DNA of 64,000 bases from Kalaharituber pfeilii (lineage: Eukaryota; Ascomycota; Pezizomycetes; Pezizales; Pezizaceae): contig WHUZ01000007.1 of the NCBI GenBank assembly GCA_015179045.1, positions 1,476,501 to 1,540,500 of the forward strand, in the 5' to 3' direction. Positions 36,207 through 47,589 of the stretch are shown here, one piece after another. The notes below the pieces were generated by a model, which saw only the letters and a list, made by a program, of their open reading frames with translations, did not search any database and was not told the origin of the DNA. The position numbers and the translations under genes are program-made. Each line of letters starts with the position of its first letter. Within the stretch, counting starts at the first letter, position 1.

Positions 36207-36829
36207 GTCTGTGTGTATATTGCTTGATGTTCGCTGGATGTTGCGTGTGTACGTGTGTGTGCTTGTGCTTGTGTTTGTGTTAAGATGCGAGCTCGTGGTG
36301 GGGTTGGGATAGTTGCTTTCGGAGGTTGAGGGTATGACAGGTGTTCCATCCCGGAGTGGGGGATATACTCGTTGCTCCCCTGAATATTGAACGCTGCATG
36401 AAACGACAGCTCCAGACTGGTAAGTACCGCGGTATTTTTACACAGTTGATAGAATAATCGTCATCTGTAAAGCATGCGGTGTACAATTATTCGGGGGTAG
36501 CGAGTACATCAACTCCACAACCTCTCCGCAACCACTCGCACATCACGACAGCAGCCACCAGGAGCATCACCACGGTTCCACGAAGCACAAGGCACAACAC
36601 ACATACACAACCACACATCCCCGCAGGAGCCTCCGCCCTATCGTCAGCAGTCTATTTCACCCATCCGCCCATTCACCCTCTCCCAACCACCCATCACCCA
36701 CCCCACCTCCCACCCACTATCTAGCCTCCCCATCTCCCATACTCATGCCCACAGCCATCACAAAGAGTCTTCCGATACATCAATCCAAATATCAACTACT
36801 TCTACCATTACTACTACTGCTTTCACTAC
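36207..36829. other. Intergenic
   Basis: Promoter side of URA6 and 3' side of the small mitochondrial gene; CAC/CCA-rich low-complexity sequence, no gene. Confidence 0.45.
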
Positions 36830-37138
36830 TTACTCACCTCTCCTCTCCATCCCCTTCGGCCCTGTTCCCTGTCGCTGCTGCACCAAGAAATAGAACAGTC
36901 CTGATCCACCAACAAGTATGGCAATGATTGGCAACACTGGAAATCTAGAATCCTTCTTCGACTGTGGTGGAGAGGTTGCGTAGGTTCTCCTTTGCAGGGC
37001 AACGCGTGTGGAAAGTAGTGTCCTGGGGATTGATTTCGAGGTGGTAGTGGTGACCCTAAAGCTCCGCAGCGATGACGACGGAGCCCGGTGTGCTAATGTA
37101 GCTGCAAGGCAGCGGAGGGGGTGATGCAGGTGAGACAT
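36830..37138 (-). CDS. Small mitochondrial single-membrane-span protein
   Basis: A 102-aa ORF. The first about 55 residues are rich in Arg, Ser, Thr and Leu with almost no acidic residue, as in mitochondrial targeting sequences, and end in RRTYATSPP, a typical cleavage region. One membrane span follows (FPVLPIIAILVGGSGLFYFL, about residues 66-85), then a short Gln/Gly/Arg tail. The layout matches small conserved ascomycete inner-membrane proteins, but I cannot name it. A GTGAGT near its end is a possible splice donor, so the true C-terminus may lie in a further exon I could not find. Confidence 0.6.
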   Translation of the reverse strand: MSHLHHPLRCLAATLAHRAPSSSLRSFRVTTTTSKSIPRTLLSTRVALQRRTYATSPPQSKKDSRFPVLPIIAILVGGSGLFYFLVQQRQGTGPKGMERRGE

Positions 37139-39987
37139 TTGTTCGAATTGTAGGTTTGGTTTCCGTAAAGTAAAGTATCGGTAGGTTCGAGTTTTGCAAA
37201 CGTTTAAGGTGTGGGTGGCAGGTTAGGGCTGCAGCTGTATAAAAGCTTTTAAATCACCAGAAGCCCCCCTGGCGCGCGTATATAGCCAGGCAGACGAGCA
37301 CGTGCCCCCTATTTATCGGGTATGGCCGAAGGGAGCGGTCGTTTAACCAGAAAGGGCACCCTTGACGAAACTGGTAATAGGTAGCAGCGCACAAGTATGG
37401 CCTATATCAAATGATCTCGACTCTTGAACAGGTACCAAGGCTCAGCTGCCTCTCGCAAATCTATGTTCAATAATATACAGCAATCTACTTGACAAATCCC
37501 AAACATTCATCCTGTCCACATGCAGCATAGCTGTCTATAATACCAAGGGAATCTAATTATAAAGGGAGATTCACATCCCCGCCCTACAGTTTCTATCAAT
37601 GACAGCTATGGACTTTACGCCTGCTGGTCTTCAATCCACTCATCCTAATAGCCTTGACCTCATCCCACCCCCAAGCCCAAGGGCCCCTGAAGCAAATGCT
37701 ACATTTTCTCAAACTCCTGCTGAGGATACAATAAAGGCCCCTATGGAAGTATGCATATCGCTTCCACGATCAATTTAAGCGCAACTCCTCCATCTAGCCT
37801 GTTCTCGTATTTAGGCCCATTAAATGCGGAATCACCTGATCAAGAGTCTGGGCAAAAACACATGGCATACGAAAGAGAAGCTTGGGCAGTTAAGAAGCAG
37901 CAAACCTCTTCAACATCCTAACCTCCTCTGAGTCTTAGTACTTGCGTGCACATGCAGATCTCGCCGGAGTACCACACATGCTACGCTTTTAGAAGTTGTT
38001 TCATCTTTTATATTGAGATATCTTGAATTAAATTCACCACTCTGCTAAGTCTATTGCATAAGCTGGTAATTTCGTGGGTTCTGAGTTAAAGAGGTACACG
38101 TACACGAGGCTATTCGTACACATGCTAACTGGGCATGTGGCATAGGATAGACAATTGCATACAGAATGGTTTTCTTTTTCTAGATCAATCGGAGTTGCTT
38201 GTAGAGAGGCTTGTTGCATAGCTATGGCGGGTATCTATCTTTTTTTTTTTTTTTTTTTTTTTTTGCTTATGGGAGATAGTTTCTAGCGAGTTTAATAAAT
38301 GGAATTTTCTTGAAATGACTAAGGAATATGAATTTACATGAGTTTACAATACGGTGCCATACTTTATGTGAGGAGGAAAGTGACGGCTATCTCTGGAGAG
38401 TTAGTTGTGGGGAGGAGTTGTGGTGGGCGATGTGGAGATATTACTATGAGCTGAGCTGTTGGGAGATTGAGATATTATCATATTTGGAATATTACTTAGA
38501 ATGGAAGTGAGATTATCATGATACTATGCTGACGGGGGTAGCGAAGCCTGAGAGTGAGGGAAAAAATAAGGGTCAGAGCCTTCGCCCTGGCCTTGTCAGT
38601 TTATACTTTTGGGGCCAGAGGGGTGTATGGTTCCCCCCTCTTGCCAGTCCCAGCGGACCCAGTGCACCACAGACGTATCTTAGGTGTTCCCCATATCTTT
38701 TCTATGGATGGAAAAAGACAAGTACTTTGGCACACAAAGTGTGATCCTAGACTGAGTTTTATGTACGGAAGGTTTGGGGGAATGGTGCCGCTTTTTGCTG
38801 GTGTTCTCCCATTACACAGGGATTATGTGCAAGGGAAATTTATGTGAGGGGAGCTGGGACGACAATGAGAAGAGTGAGGATTTTTCTGCACAGTTGAGGT
38901 GAGTCTATTTACGATTTACCCTGTGGAATGGGTAGGGTAGCAGAGGTGGGAAGTAGGGCGGTGAAAGGTGGGGGTATGGAGGGATATATAGAAGATGGTC
39001 TAGTTATGGTTTAGGAGAATGGTTCTATTGCTCGCTCAGTAGTTTCGGGAGCTCTGTCTATCTAAACTCTTACTACGAAGCTTCATTTTTGGCCCTTTAT
39101 ATCCCTTCTTGATAGGAGCCCTGTCCCATGCCCGGCGTCTAGACCGTTTTTTACCTTTTTTGGTAGGTGGCAATATACGCACTCTTATCCTTGCACTTAT
39201 TCGGAGATGCCTGTTCCTACAGATGGGCGGAATGCTGATTACGTGCGATTAAAGGGAGGAGCTGAAGAAGGTTGAGGGGAGGTAAAGGGCTAGGAACGGG
39301 GATAATACGGAGGATCATATCGTGAGGGCGCAGAAGGCGGAAACTGAAGGGAGGAAGTGTCTCGAGAGGTATTGAGAATTTTTGCTCTATAGACATCACG
39401 CGAAGCGGTTGCGCAAAACGATATGATTTTGACTGCGATGATAGTGAGATCACTGGCTAGATACTTAGTCGCCCACTTCCCTTCCTACGTTGGGCATAAG
39501 GAGCATACGATGCAAGGCTTTGTTTTTGTTGTAGACCGTCGTGTTAATTAATACAAACATATCGAAGCTTTGATTCTAGGTCTCTGTGCATTGACATTTT
39601 TATAACCCAGCTGTATCGGGTATGTTGAAAGCGTACGACTGAAGACAGCACTTTGGCTGAATTTTAATCAGCCGCTGGCTATACGGAAAGAGTGACAGCT
39701 TGTCGTTTATGTATTTTTTTTTTTAAAAAATCTGTGTGTAATATCTATATGTAACGAGATACAGCATGAGACTAGATGTACTCGACGCCCCTTCACTTAA
39801 GCTTCTCGTCACGATGTTGAGGAACATTATTATAGGAACATGCAACAGAAAAGCTTATCAGCAGGCACGTGTTGATAACCGCACCCCCACTACAAGCACC
39901 GTCATCACCATCACCAACATCACCGACCCCATCAACAAGATTCCTAACCCTCAAGCTCAAACAAAAACCTTCTCCCGACTCTCAAAT
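37139..39987. other. Gene-free stretch with transposon-like debris
   Basis: A 60-codon ORF at 37599-37781 (MTAMDFTPAGLQSTHPNSLD) is followed, after a possible intron, by another open stretch near 37822-37920. The segment 37997-38065 recurs at 49531-49604 next to the pogo-like element, so this region probably holds part of the same kind of transposon. A T run is at 38242-38263. The ORFs at 38526-38847 are not recognised. Confidence 0.4.
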
Positions 39988-40911
39988 ATGGCGACCACTA
40001 CATCCGCCCCCTCCTCGGGCGCAACACCCAAAACCCTCATCAAACAAGGCGCCGAAGCCCACCTCTACTACACCACCTTCCTGACTCCCTTCCTTCCCTG
40101 CCTCCTCAAACATCGTCCATCAAAGCCCTACCGTCACCCTCTCCTCGATACACGGCTGACGAAGCACCGATGTCTTTCAGAAGCGAGGTTGTTGGTCAGG
40201 ATGAGGAGAGAGATGGATAAGGCACGGATTACGTCGTCTGCGGAAGGGGGAAGTGGAGCGCACGGGGAGGGGGAAGGAGGGGGCGATAGAAGGGATGGTG
40301 GAGGGACAGTCCCGGCAGTCTACTTTGTGGACGAGGCGAGGGGTGAAATATACATGGAATGGATTGAGGGGCGGACGGTGAGGGATGTGTTGGATGGGGT
40401 ACTGCATAGACGGGATAAAGATAACTCAAATCTGTCACCGGCAGCAGCCGAGACGGAGCCAGAGAACAACGATGCAAATGTGCAGAGGGCCCTGACGGCC
40501 CTAATGCACCGCATCGGACGCACCGTCGCAACAATGCATTCAGCGGACGTAGTCCATGGGGACTTAACGACATCCAACATCATGCTCCGTTCCCCCGGAG
40601 GCTCCACCAATAGCCCTGACGCTAACTCTGGCTTTGCGTCTGAAGCTGCCACAGACCTTTCGTTTACACACAGCGAGATTGTGTTGATTGATTTTGGTTT
40701 GGGCTCGGTGTCGACGAGCGACGAGGATATGGCGGTGGATTTGTATGTTTTAGAGAGGGCGTTTATTAGCACGCATCCGCGCGCGGAGAAGCTGTTCTCG
40801 GAGGTGCTGAGGGGTTACGAGGAGGGGGTAGGGAAGAAGCGAGGGACGGCGGTTTTGAGGAGGTTGGCGGAGGTGAGGATGAGGGGGAGAAAGAGAAGTA
40901 TGGTGGGGTAG
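39988..40911 (+). CDS. BUD32: Bud32/PRPK kinase of the KEOPS complex
   Basis: A single-exon gene; from the ATG at 39988 it gives 307 aa. Marks: LIKQGAEA at 17-24, KHRPSKPYRHPLLD at 41-54, RCLSEARLLVRM, the catalytic loop HGDLTTSN (Asp192, Asn197), IDFGLG (Asp235), EDMAVDLYVLERAF, and the C-terminal VRMRGRKRSMVG. All are diagnostic of Bud32. With Kae1 it makes the t6A modification of ANN-decoding tRNAs. A Gly/Glu-rich insert (residues 84-107) and an Asn/Glu-rich one (142-163) make it longer than the yeast protein. An in-frame ATG at 39766 would add 74 residues; I prefer 39988 because Bud32 proteins normally start just before the LIKQGAE block. Confidence 0.94.
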   Translation: MATTTSAPSSGATPKTLIKQGAEAHLYYTTFLTPFLPCLLKHRPSKPYRHPLLDTRLTKHRCLSEARLLVRMRREMDKARITSSAEGGSGAHGEGEGGGDRRDGGGTVPAVYFVDEARGEIYMEWIEGRTVRDVLDGVLHRRDKDNSNLSPAAAETEPENNDANVQRALTALMHRIGRTVATMHSADVVHGDLTTSNIMLRSPGGSTNSPDANSGFASEAATDLSFTHSEIVLIDFGLGSVSTSDEDMAVDLYVLERAFISTHPRAEKLFSEVLRGYEEGVGKKRGTAVLRRLAEVRMRGRKRSMVG

Positions 40912-41439
40912 AGATGTGGGCGTATTAAGTAGGGCTAGATGGCTCTCTGCAGTTCTAGATGGAGTTTAGATGGAAGGGCATTGTGAAGATAACATATTTA
41001 GAGGATGATGAGTCCCTTCTTGTTCTTGGGTTATTTACGGCGTTATCATTTTGACAGTCTCAAAAAAAATATTTTTGTAGCGGATATCACTATTGTAGTG
41101 TACAGACTCAGCTTTGGGGTCAATTGGGTTTAAGTGCCTTTCTAAGCACAAGACTAACTTCGCTGGAGCAGATTTAACTCCTAAAAAAGGGAATATCAAA
41201 ATAGATGTATATACAATGAACCAAAACTAGAAGGTATCGAGTGAATACAAAGAAGAGGGAAAACAGGAACCCTGAAAAAAAGAAGAAAAACCCTGTCCTG
41301 CGCCAAATCAACTTTATGTTTTCACCAATAACTACAAATCCAAATTCTTGGTGTTTGTTCCAGTAGTGCAGTCGCGCTTGCGAGCGCGGTGATCGCCTTC
41401 ATTCACTAATTTGATACGGTTTGTGGAATGTAGTTGTAA
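40912..41439. other. Intergenic, convergent 3' ends
   Basis: About 0.5 kb between BUD32 and the carbonic anhydrase gene; no gene. Confidence 0.5.
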
Positions 41440-42237
41440 TCACTTTGAGGGTGAGGGTTCGAGAATTTCGTCGACACCATACACTTCAGCGTCTGGATCT
41501 TTGGGTATGTCCATTAGGTTGACATGCCCTGTGGCAACGTCGTACACGAATCTAAAATTCGAATGTCAGTTTCACTGCATGCAAAGTAGTCCATTTTGTA
41601 AGAACACAAACCCATGAACTTGTAATCCCCGTTTCTTCATCGCGTCCAATACATTGCTATTCCTCTTGAGGTTATGGACTTGAGAAACGACATTTAACTC
41701 CACCAGCCTCTTGGCCTTGCAGGCAGGATCCGCAATCCTCTCCAATTCATGTCTGTGGCGGGCTCGGACATCTCGAATATGCTTAAGCCAGTTGTCGATG
41801 AGACCGAGTTTTGTGTTGCTCATGGCCGCAAGCACACCACCACATCCATAGTGCCCACAGATGATGATATGTTTCACCTATTACAATACACCGTCAGATC
41901 TACAGATCATAACGTAGATCAGGGTCCCGTAGTGACTAACCTCCAGAACTTCGACTGCGTACTGAATAACACTCAGACTGCTAAGGTCATTGCTGGGTAG
42001 CACGTTTGCAATATTTCGATGTACAAAGACCTCCCCTGGTAACAAGTCCAACACGCTTGTCTCGGGCACCCTGCTGTCGCTACAACCTATCCAAAGAATT
42101 TGGGGGCTTTGGCTATTGGCAAGTGAAGGGAAAAGAGCTGGTCGAAGGGCAGATATACGCTGAGCCCAGGAGCGATTGCGTTGTAGAAGACTATGGATGC
42201 TGTCGTGGGCGGCAGAGAAACGAAATATGCTGCTCAT
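41440..42237 (-). CDS. Beta-class carbonic anhydrase
   Basis: Exons 41941-42237, 41612-41877 and 41440-41551 (63- and 60-nt introns), 224 aa. The zinc and active-site residues are Cys52, Asp54 and Arg56 in CSDSRVPE and His108, Cys111 in HYGCGG. Supporting motifs are PGEVFVHRNIAN, SVIQYAVEVL, and the C-terminal VHGFVYDVATGHV. The enzyme interconverts CO2 and bicarbonate. A slightly basic N-terminus of about 40 residues is not a clear targeting peptide, so a cytosolic place is likely (fungal Nce103 type). It diverges from CMS1, 1.3 kb away. Confidence 0.95.
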
Positions 42238-43527
42238 TGAATATGGTGTATCGTCAAATGACTGTTCGGGCGCAGACGAGACAGAGGGCTAGGCTAAGCT
42301 AGGAAAGGCCAGCTTAAATCGAGTGGATGTCCCTAGGTCCGCAAACTTGGGTATTGTATAGATTTGTTAAACAATGACTTGCAAAAAAGAAAAAAAAAAA
42401 GGAAGGTAAAAGTTCATTAGACAAGCATGACATTTCCACTGGAATCAGAGTGTGAGGGAAGAGAGGCTTGGAGTGAGGGGGTTGGAATGCTTCAATCCAA
42501 GGAAAGAAGGCCGGGACTATATTTACTCACACATTTCCTTGGGCCGCCATTCGTCTGCCGTTCCTGTCACCGCAAACATTTTTGATAGCAGGTGACAAAC
42601 TACTTCTCTTTGCGTGGGGGGGTCGTCGAGTAGCTCATTGAATCTCGGAGAGTACACCGGTGGTGCTTCATTATTGGCGCGGCTAGAGGCGCACGCAGAT
42701 CCTTACGGGAAACGACATCGCCGGAAACATAGTGATAAGGGCCATGGCATCCACAGCAGGAGGTCAGAGGGATAGAATACCTCTGGGGCAGCGGATGATA
42801 TCGACGTGAATTGTTCGCGCTCACTTGGATGTCAAAGTGAGATGGTGGGAGGCACGGAAGTATTTAAATATGCGACGGCGGGTAGCGTATTGCTCGTGGC
42901 CACGTGAACGTGGCCTGATATCGTGAGAGGTTTTGCTGAGCTTGCGTTTCGCGCAGCGCTCTTCATTGGCCCCCTGAGGGCATCGTGCAGCACGAAGTCA
43001 CTGCCCCAGCCAGCCCGCAGGCACTCCCAGGCGTATGTACTCTATATGAGAGTACCCCAGGGAAGATCATCTGAAGGTGCAGATCATCCATCAAAGGCCT
43101 CATCACCTTAATTGTAATAAGCGTCATGACCCTGAGGACCATGTGCTACTAGTAGATACTCGTGTCATCCCAGATTGTGCAAGAAAAATATTTTGGATCT
43201 ATCTGGGCAATGCAGCACACGCACGCGGAGCAATGATATTTATCTACTTACTCAATCGAGTTCAATGACCTATGTCCAACTGTGTCCTTTAGTATATTTA
43301 GAAGAGCAATAAGGCTATCAATTCTTTATTCGGCTGCTTGCAATATATCCCCACAATCAATTAGCTCATCTTATCATACCAGTTAGTCTGGTTACATACT
43401 AGTATTATATGCTGCATATGCCAAGACTTGCAAGAAAACTTTTGAGGCTCTGCCGACGATAATCCAAACTCGAGAGAGCTCGCGAAATCAACCACTTGAT
43501 CAGACAACACAGATCGCGAATCGCACG
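42238..43527. other. Intergenic between divergent genes
   Basis: About 1.3 kb between the carbonic anhydrase and CMS1 starts; no gene that I can support. Confidence 0.45.
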
Positions 43528-44503
43528 ATGGCAGAATCGGAGGACGAATTTGAGGATACCCCTGTTTACGCACCACCATCACCCACATCAGATGATGCGT
43601 CTACTCCAGCTGTTGTTGCTGGAACAAAGAACAAACGCAAACGTCGAGAAATGGAGAAGCTCAGAAAGCTAAAACGTAAAAAAGAGTCTGAAAAGGAGAA
43701 TGAAGAATCCCATCTTGTCATCCCTGAGGGTAGTAACGGCGGAATTAACACAGCCATTGCGAAGCTTGATCCCCAATTGATCGCTGATTATGTCGTACAA
43801 AAGGTGAAGAAGTTTGAAAAGGACCTAAGTGTTGTGGAGATGGAGGATAGGTATATTCCTGGTTAGTTTATGAGATTGCGTGTATCAGGTAACTGCTAGA
43901 CAGGGACTGACTTTTGATTGCAGCGTCTGCATTTTTAGACACTACAAGTTGGCAGAAGGACCGAAATCTGGAGAATTTACCAGAGTTTATGGAGGCCTTT
44001 TCCAGACATAAAGGCCGAGGGTCAAGTCTAAAGAAGGCATCAGAGTCAAACGGAACCCCTCACACTATTACCATTGCCGCAGCCGCACTGAGAGCAGCAG
44101 ATCTTACTCGAGCCGTGAGAAAGTTCCAGTCAAAGGAAAATGCAATAGCGAAACTCTTTGCAAAGCATATCAAGTTCAAAGAGTCATTAGAGTACTGTCA
44201 CAGCACAAGGATAGGAATCGGAGTTGGAACCCCAGGGAGAGTATTGGATCTCATTAAAGAAGGTACTGGTGGACTTGTGATTATGATGTGATCGTGATCC
44301 TAATTTACTAATATGCTGTGTTGACAGATGCTCTCAAGCTTGATGGCCTGAAGCGCGTATTGATAGATGCCAGCTATATCGATCAAAAGAAAAGAGGGAT
44401 ATTTGAGATCAAGGAGACACAAAAAAGTGTGATGGACCTGCTTCTCAATGAGAAGCTGAAAGAAAGACTGCTGAGTGGAGATACCACTATAATTTTTTAT
44501 TGA
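43528..44503 (+). CDS. CMS1: Cms1-type small-subunit biogenesis protein
   Basis: Exons 43528-43861, 43924-44262 and 44328-44503 (62- and 65-nt introns, both phase 1), 282 aa. An acidic start is followed by a Lys/Arg-rich stretch (NKRKRREMEKLRKLKRKK, residues 35-52), then FLDTTSWQKDRNLENLPEFM. A DEAD-helicase-like remnant follows: RIGIGVGTPGRVLDLIKE, then RVLIDASYIDQKKRGIFE. Cms1 proteins keep this partial helicase fold without a full set of ATPase motifs and sit in the 90S/small-subunit processome. The short, divergent middle and the missing P-loop agree with that family. It converges on the IMPDH gene. Confidence 0.88.
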
Positions 44504-45192
44504 GTATCACCAGAATTATTTTTTTTTTATTTCTTCAATTATTGTTTTTACTTCCCCTAGTACTTTTCAGTCCCACACCTGTATCAATGCATATTAAGTG
44601 GAGTTATACTCATGAGCCTTACAAGTCAAAAAGAATTTATCCCTATATATCATACCATCATATGATTCCCTTGTAAGTGTAGCAGAGGGGTAGTGCAACC
44701 AGGCTATGCCAAGTGTACCTCCTCGACCATAGATCTTGATATGGTGATTCTTGTCACTTTCTTTGCGCTGACGAACAAAACCACTTGTTGATGCCATATA
44801 CTTAGTAACTTTAAGTATACGACAGCTTCATATATACTTGAGGCGAGCCTATTATTAGAGATAGTAATATTTCGGATGGAAGTTATAACCAGAGCACACA
44901 ATTCCCGAGAACACCATTTAACAACCCCTCCTCCAAAAGCAAATAGCGAACACGAAAACGACAATAAACTTTTTGGTAACCGTCATGATAACAAAACACC
45001 AAAATTCAAGTTCTAGGCACTTAAGAGCATGCAAGCTCACCCTGATGTACACTCCAGAAAAGCTGACAAGCAAGTATGGGCTCATCGATCATATCGATCG
45101 CCCAGCTAACATATTCACATACACAATCTAGAAATGTGCAGCCCCTCCATCCCCTCTAGCCTCGTATTAAATAAAGCGCACAAGGAATACAT
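44504..45192. other. Intergenic, convergent 3' ends
   Basis: 0.7 kb between CMS1 and the IMPDH stop. At 44686-44706 it carries GAGGGGTAGTGCAACCAG, nearly the same as one arm of the foldback element at 54.1-54.4 kb. Confidence 0.5.
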
Positions 45193-47142
45193 CTATTTGA
45201 AAAGCTTCTTGGTGTACTCATGCAGCCCATGAACATTGCCCTCTTGCTGCGCACTCACTGTTCTCAATTGGAACCTAACAGTCCCCTTCTCCACGCCCTC
45301 ATGCAGCGCGGCCAAGCTAGTGACACCGATATCCTGTAAACTGTGTTGCAAACCCGCTTGCAGATAGGGAATGAACTTTGTCAAGCTACCAGAACTCTTG
45401 ACGGAGCCAGAGACGCCTTGCGCGACGAGCAGTCTGTCACACTCGGAGAAATATCGTCCAGTGGCAGCATTGTCACTGGTCTTTTGCGCCTCCATGGCGT
45501 CGATGGAGCCCATGCCACGGTAGGCCTTGACGAGCTCGCCTTCGCGAGAGACAAAGAACTCACCTGGAGACTCAGTGGTACCAGCGAGAAGACCACCCAT
45601 CATGACGGTGGAGGCGCCAAGTGCAAGGCCTTTGACGATGTGACCGACGTTCTGGATACCACCGTCGGCAATGCAAGGGACACCGAAGCGAGCCGCGAAT
45701 TTTGACACCGAATAGACGGCTGCGGCTTGAGGGCGACCCACCTATGAACAGTTAATATCTGTGATTCGAGAGATGCATGAGATAGATTGAAACCTACAGC
45801 CATGACTTCCTGGGTGATACAGGCTGATCCAGAGCCCATACCGATTCTCAAACCATCTGCACCAGCGGCAATGAGGTTCGCGGCTTGCTCCCGGGTAACA
45901 ACGTTACCGGCAATAACGTCAATTTGAGGGAACTCTTGCTTAATCCACTTGATCATGTCAATCTGATAGATGGAGTTTCCTTGGCTAGAGTCGAGAACCA
46001 CAATGTCCAACCCAGCGTCAACAAGCTTCCTCAACCTCTCACGGTCATCTGGCCTGGTACCAATTGCAGCAGATACTACCAGCTGCTTGGAGTGCGGAAG
46101 CTTGGACGACAGCGGGAAATGGAGGTTCTTCATCAAGTCGGAGCGGGACAAGAGCGCAGTAAGATTGCCGTTGGAGTCCACAATGGGTAGTTTACCCTTC
46201 TTGCAAGAGGCAAGGATGGCGTTTGCCTCCTTAAGAGAGATACCCTCTGGCGCAGTGATGAGGTCCGTGGTCATCACTTTGGAAAGAGGAAGATTATCGT
46301 CCTTGAGGAACTGAATGTCACGCATAGTGACAATACCAATCAGCTTGGAGGACATTTTACCGTCCACTGCATTCGCGAAAGTTAGCATTCATGCGCACCA
46401 TATTGATCCAAGTCAAAGCACGCAAAGGGGCATCGTTAAGCAAGTTGCTCAGAAACAAAACGTTCTCCACAAGACGGTTTCGTCGATATTCGGTGGAACG
46501 AAAGTTAATTGAAGTTTGGTATTCATCATCTTAATCTGTATTTGGCACTGGCACAATAGAGAAGTAAATGCTTACCAGTGATTGGAATACCAGCAAACCC
46601 TTGCTTAGCCTTCACTGCCTTCACATCACGGACGGTATGCTGGGGGCTCATGACGACAGGGTCAAGGATGAAGCCATTTTCATACTTTTTGACCTTGCGA
46701 ACCATGTCGGCCTGTGCATCTGCAGTGCAATTATGGTGTATACAGCCGAGCCCACCTAGCAGAGCCATATGGATGGCCATGTCCGTTTCCGTGACCGTGT
46801 CCATGGGAGACGAGATGAAAGGAAGTTTAATGGAGATACGCTTGGTGATCTTGGTCTCCATGGTCACATCGCTGGCGGGAAAACCAATATAGCCAGGAAG
46901 AATGAGGAAGTCATTGTAGCTACGCAAGGAAGCAAAGTTTAGTATCAATGCGGTTTCCGCAAGATGTGCGCAAAAGCTGGAAGAGCAGATGTTTCATACG
47001 TCAAGCCATTATTGCTGGTTTCGGAGTCCAGGAGCTGATGAACATCTAAGCCATCAGGCTTGTACTCGCTCTTCAGAACCTCAACGGCAGTCCTATAGTC
47101 CAGGATGCCAGCACACTCGCCATTTTGCTTGGAAGCAGCCAT
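45193..47142 (-). CDS. IMD: Inosine-5'-monophosphate dehydrogenase
   Basis: Exons 47000-47142, 46576-46919, 45798-46366 and 45193-45741, introns of 80, 209 and 56 nt, 534 aa, the family length. Marks: [20 protein letters not shown] at the N-terminus, then two CBS motifs ([28 protein letters not shown]), VLDSSQGNS, the dinucleotide-site [13 protein letters not shown], and the catalytic loop [11 protein letters not shown] with its Cys. Downstream are [28 protein letters not shown] and the flap segment GRYFSE...AQGVSGSV. It oxidises IMP to XMP, the committed step to GMP. The phases of all four exons agree. It has no gene partner in the same direction. Confidence 0.96.
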
Positions 47143-47589
47143 TGTACCAAAACTTTTGGAGACGAGACGAATAAAAAAGGGTATATATAAGAGAAAGAAA
47201 AGAAGATATTGCTATTCACCCGAGATATTCAAGCAATTGGGGAGGGAGCGGGAGGGGCTTTGTTCGAACACTACAGGGTAATAGCAAGGGAATCTGGGGG
47301 GGCGTTAGAAATTCCAGTCCAAAGAGAAGGAAACGGAGGGGAAGAGCTGGTAGGGAAGCTCTTAAGTAGCAGAGGCAGGGGCTTTTTTTTTTTTCGCGTT
47401 GGTGCCAAGATTTTCAACTTTCAGGGCTTGGTGGTGGGGGCGGGGAGCTCGAGCTTGCACAAATATGGCAGCAGGCGGAGATAGCGATAAGATTGATCGA
47501 TAAGATAGGAGGCCACTGTTGCTAAGTCCCGACTGCATCTCAGAACGCGCCTAGCCATCTGCGCAGCTAGTTGAGGTGTCGGCGTGCGC
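47143..47589. other. IMPDH promoter region
   Basis: About 450 bp, G-rich just upstream of the IMPDH start, with a T run near 47384; no gene. Confidence 0.4.

Noticed and set aside
38526..38847. Two overlapping ORFs of 72 and 97 codons
   Set aside because: They compete in different frames and neither resembles a known protein.
39766..39987. 74-residue N-terminal extension of BUD32
   Set aside because: Low-complexity Thr/Asn/Pro sequence before the conserved start; the downstream ATG fits the family better.
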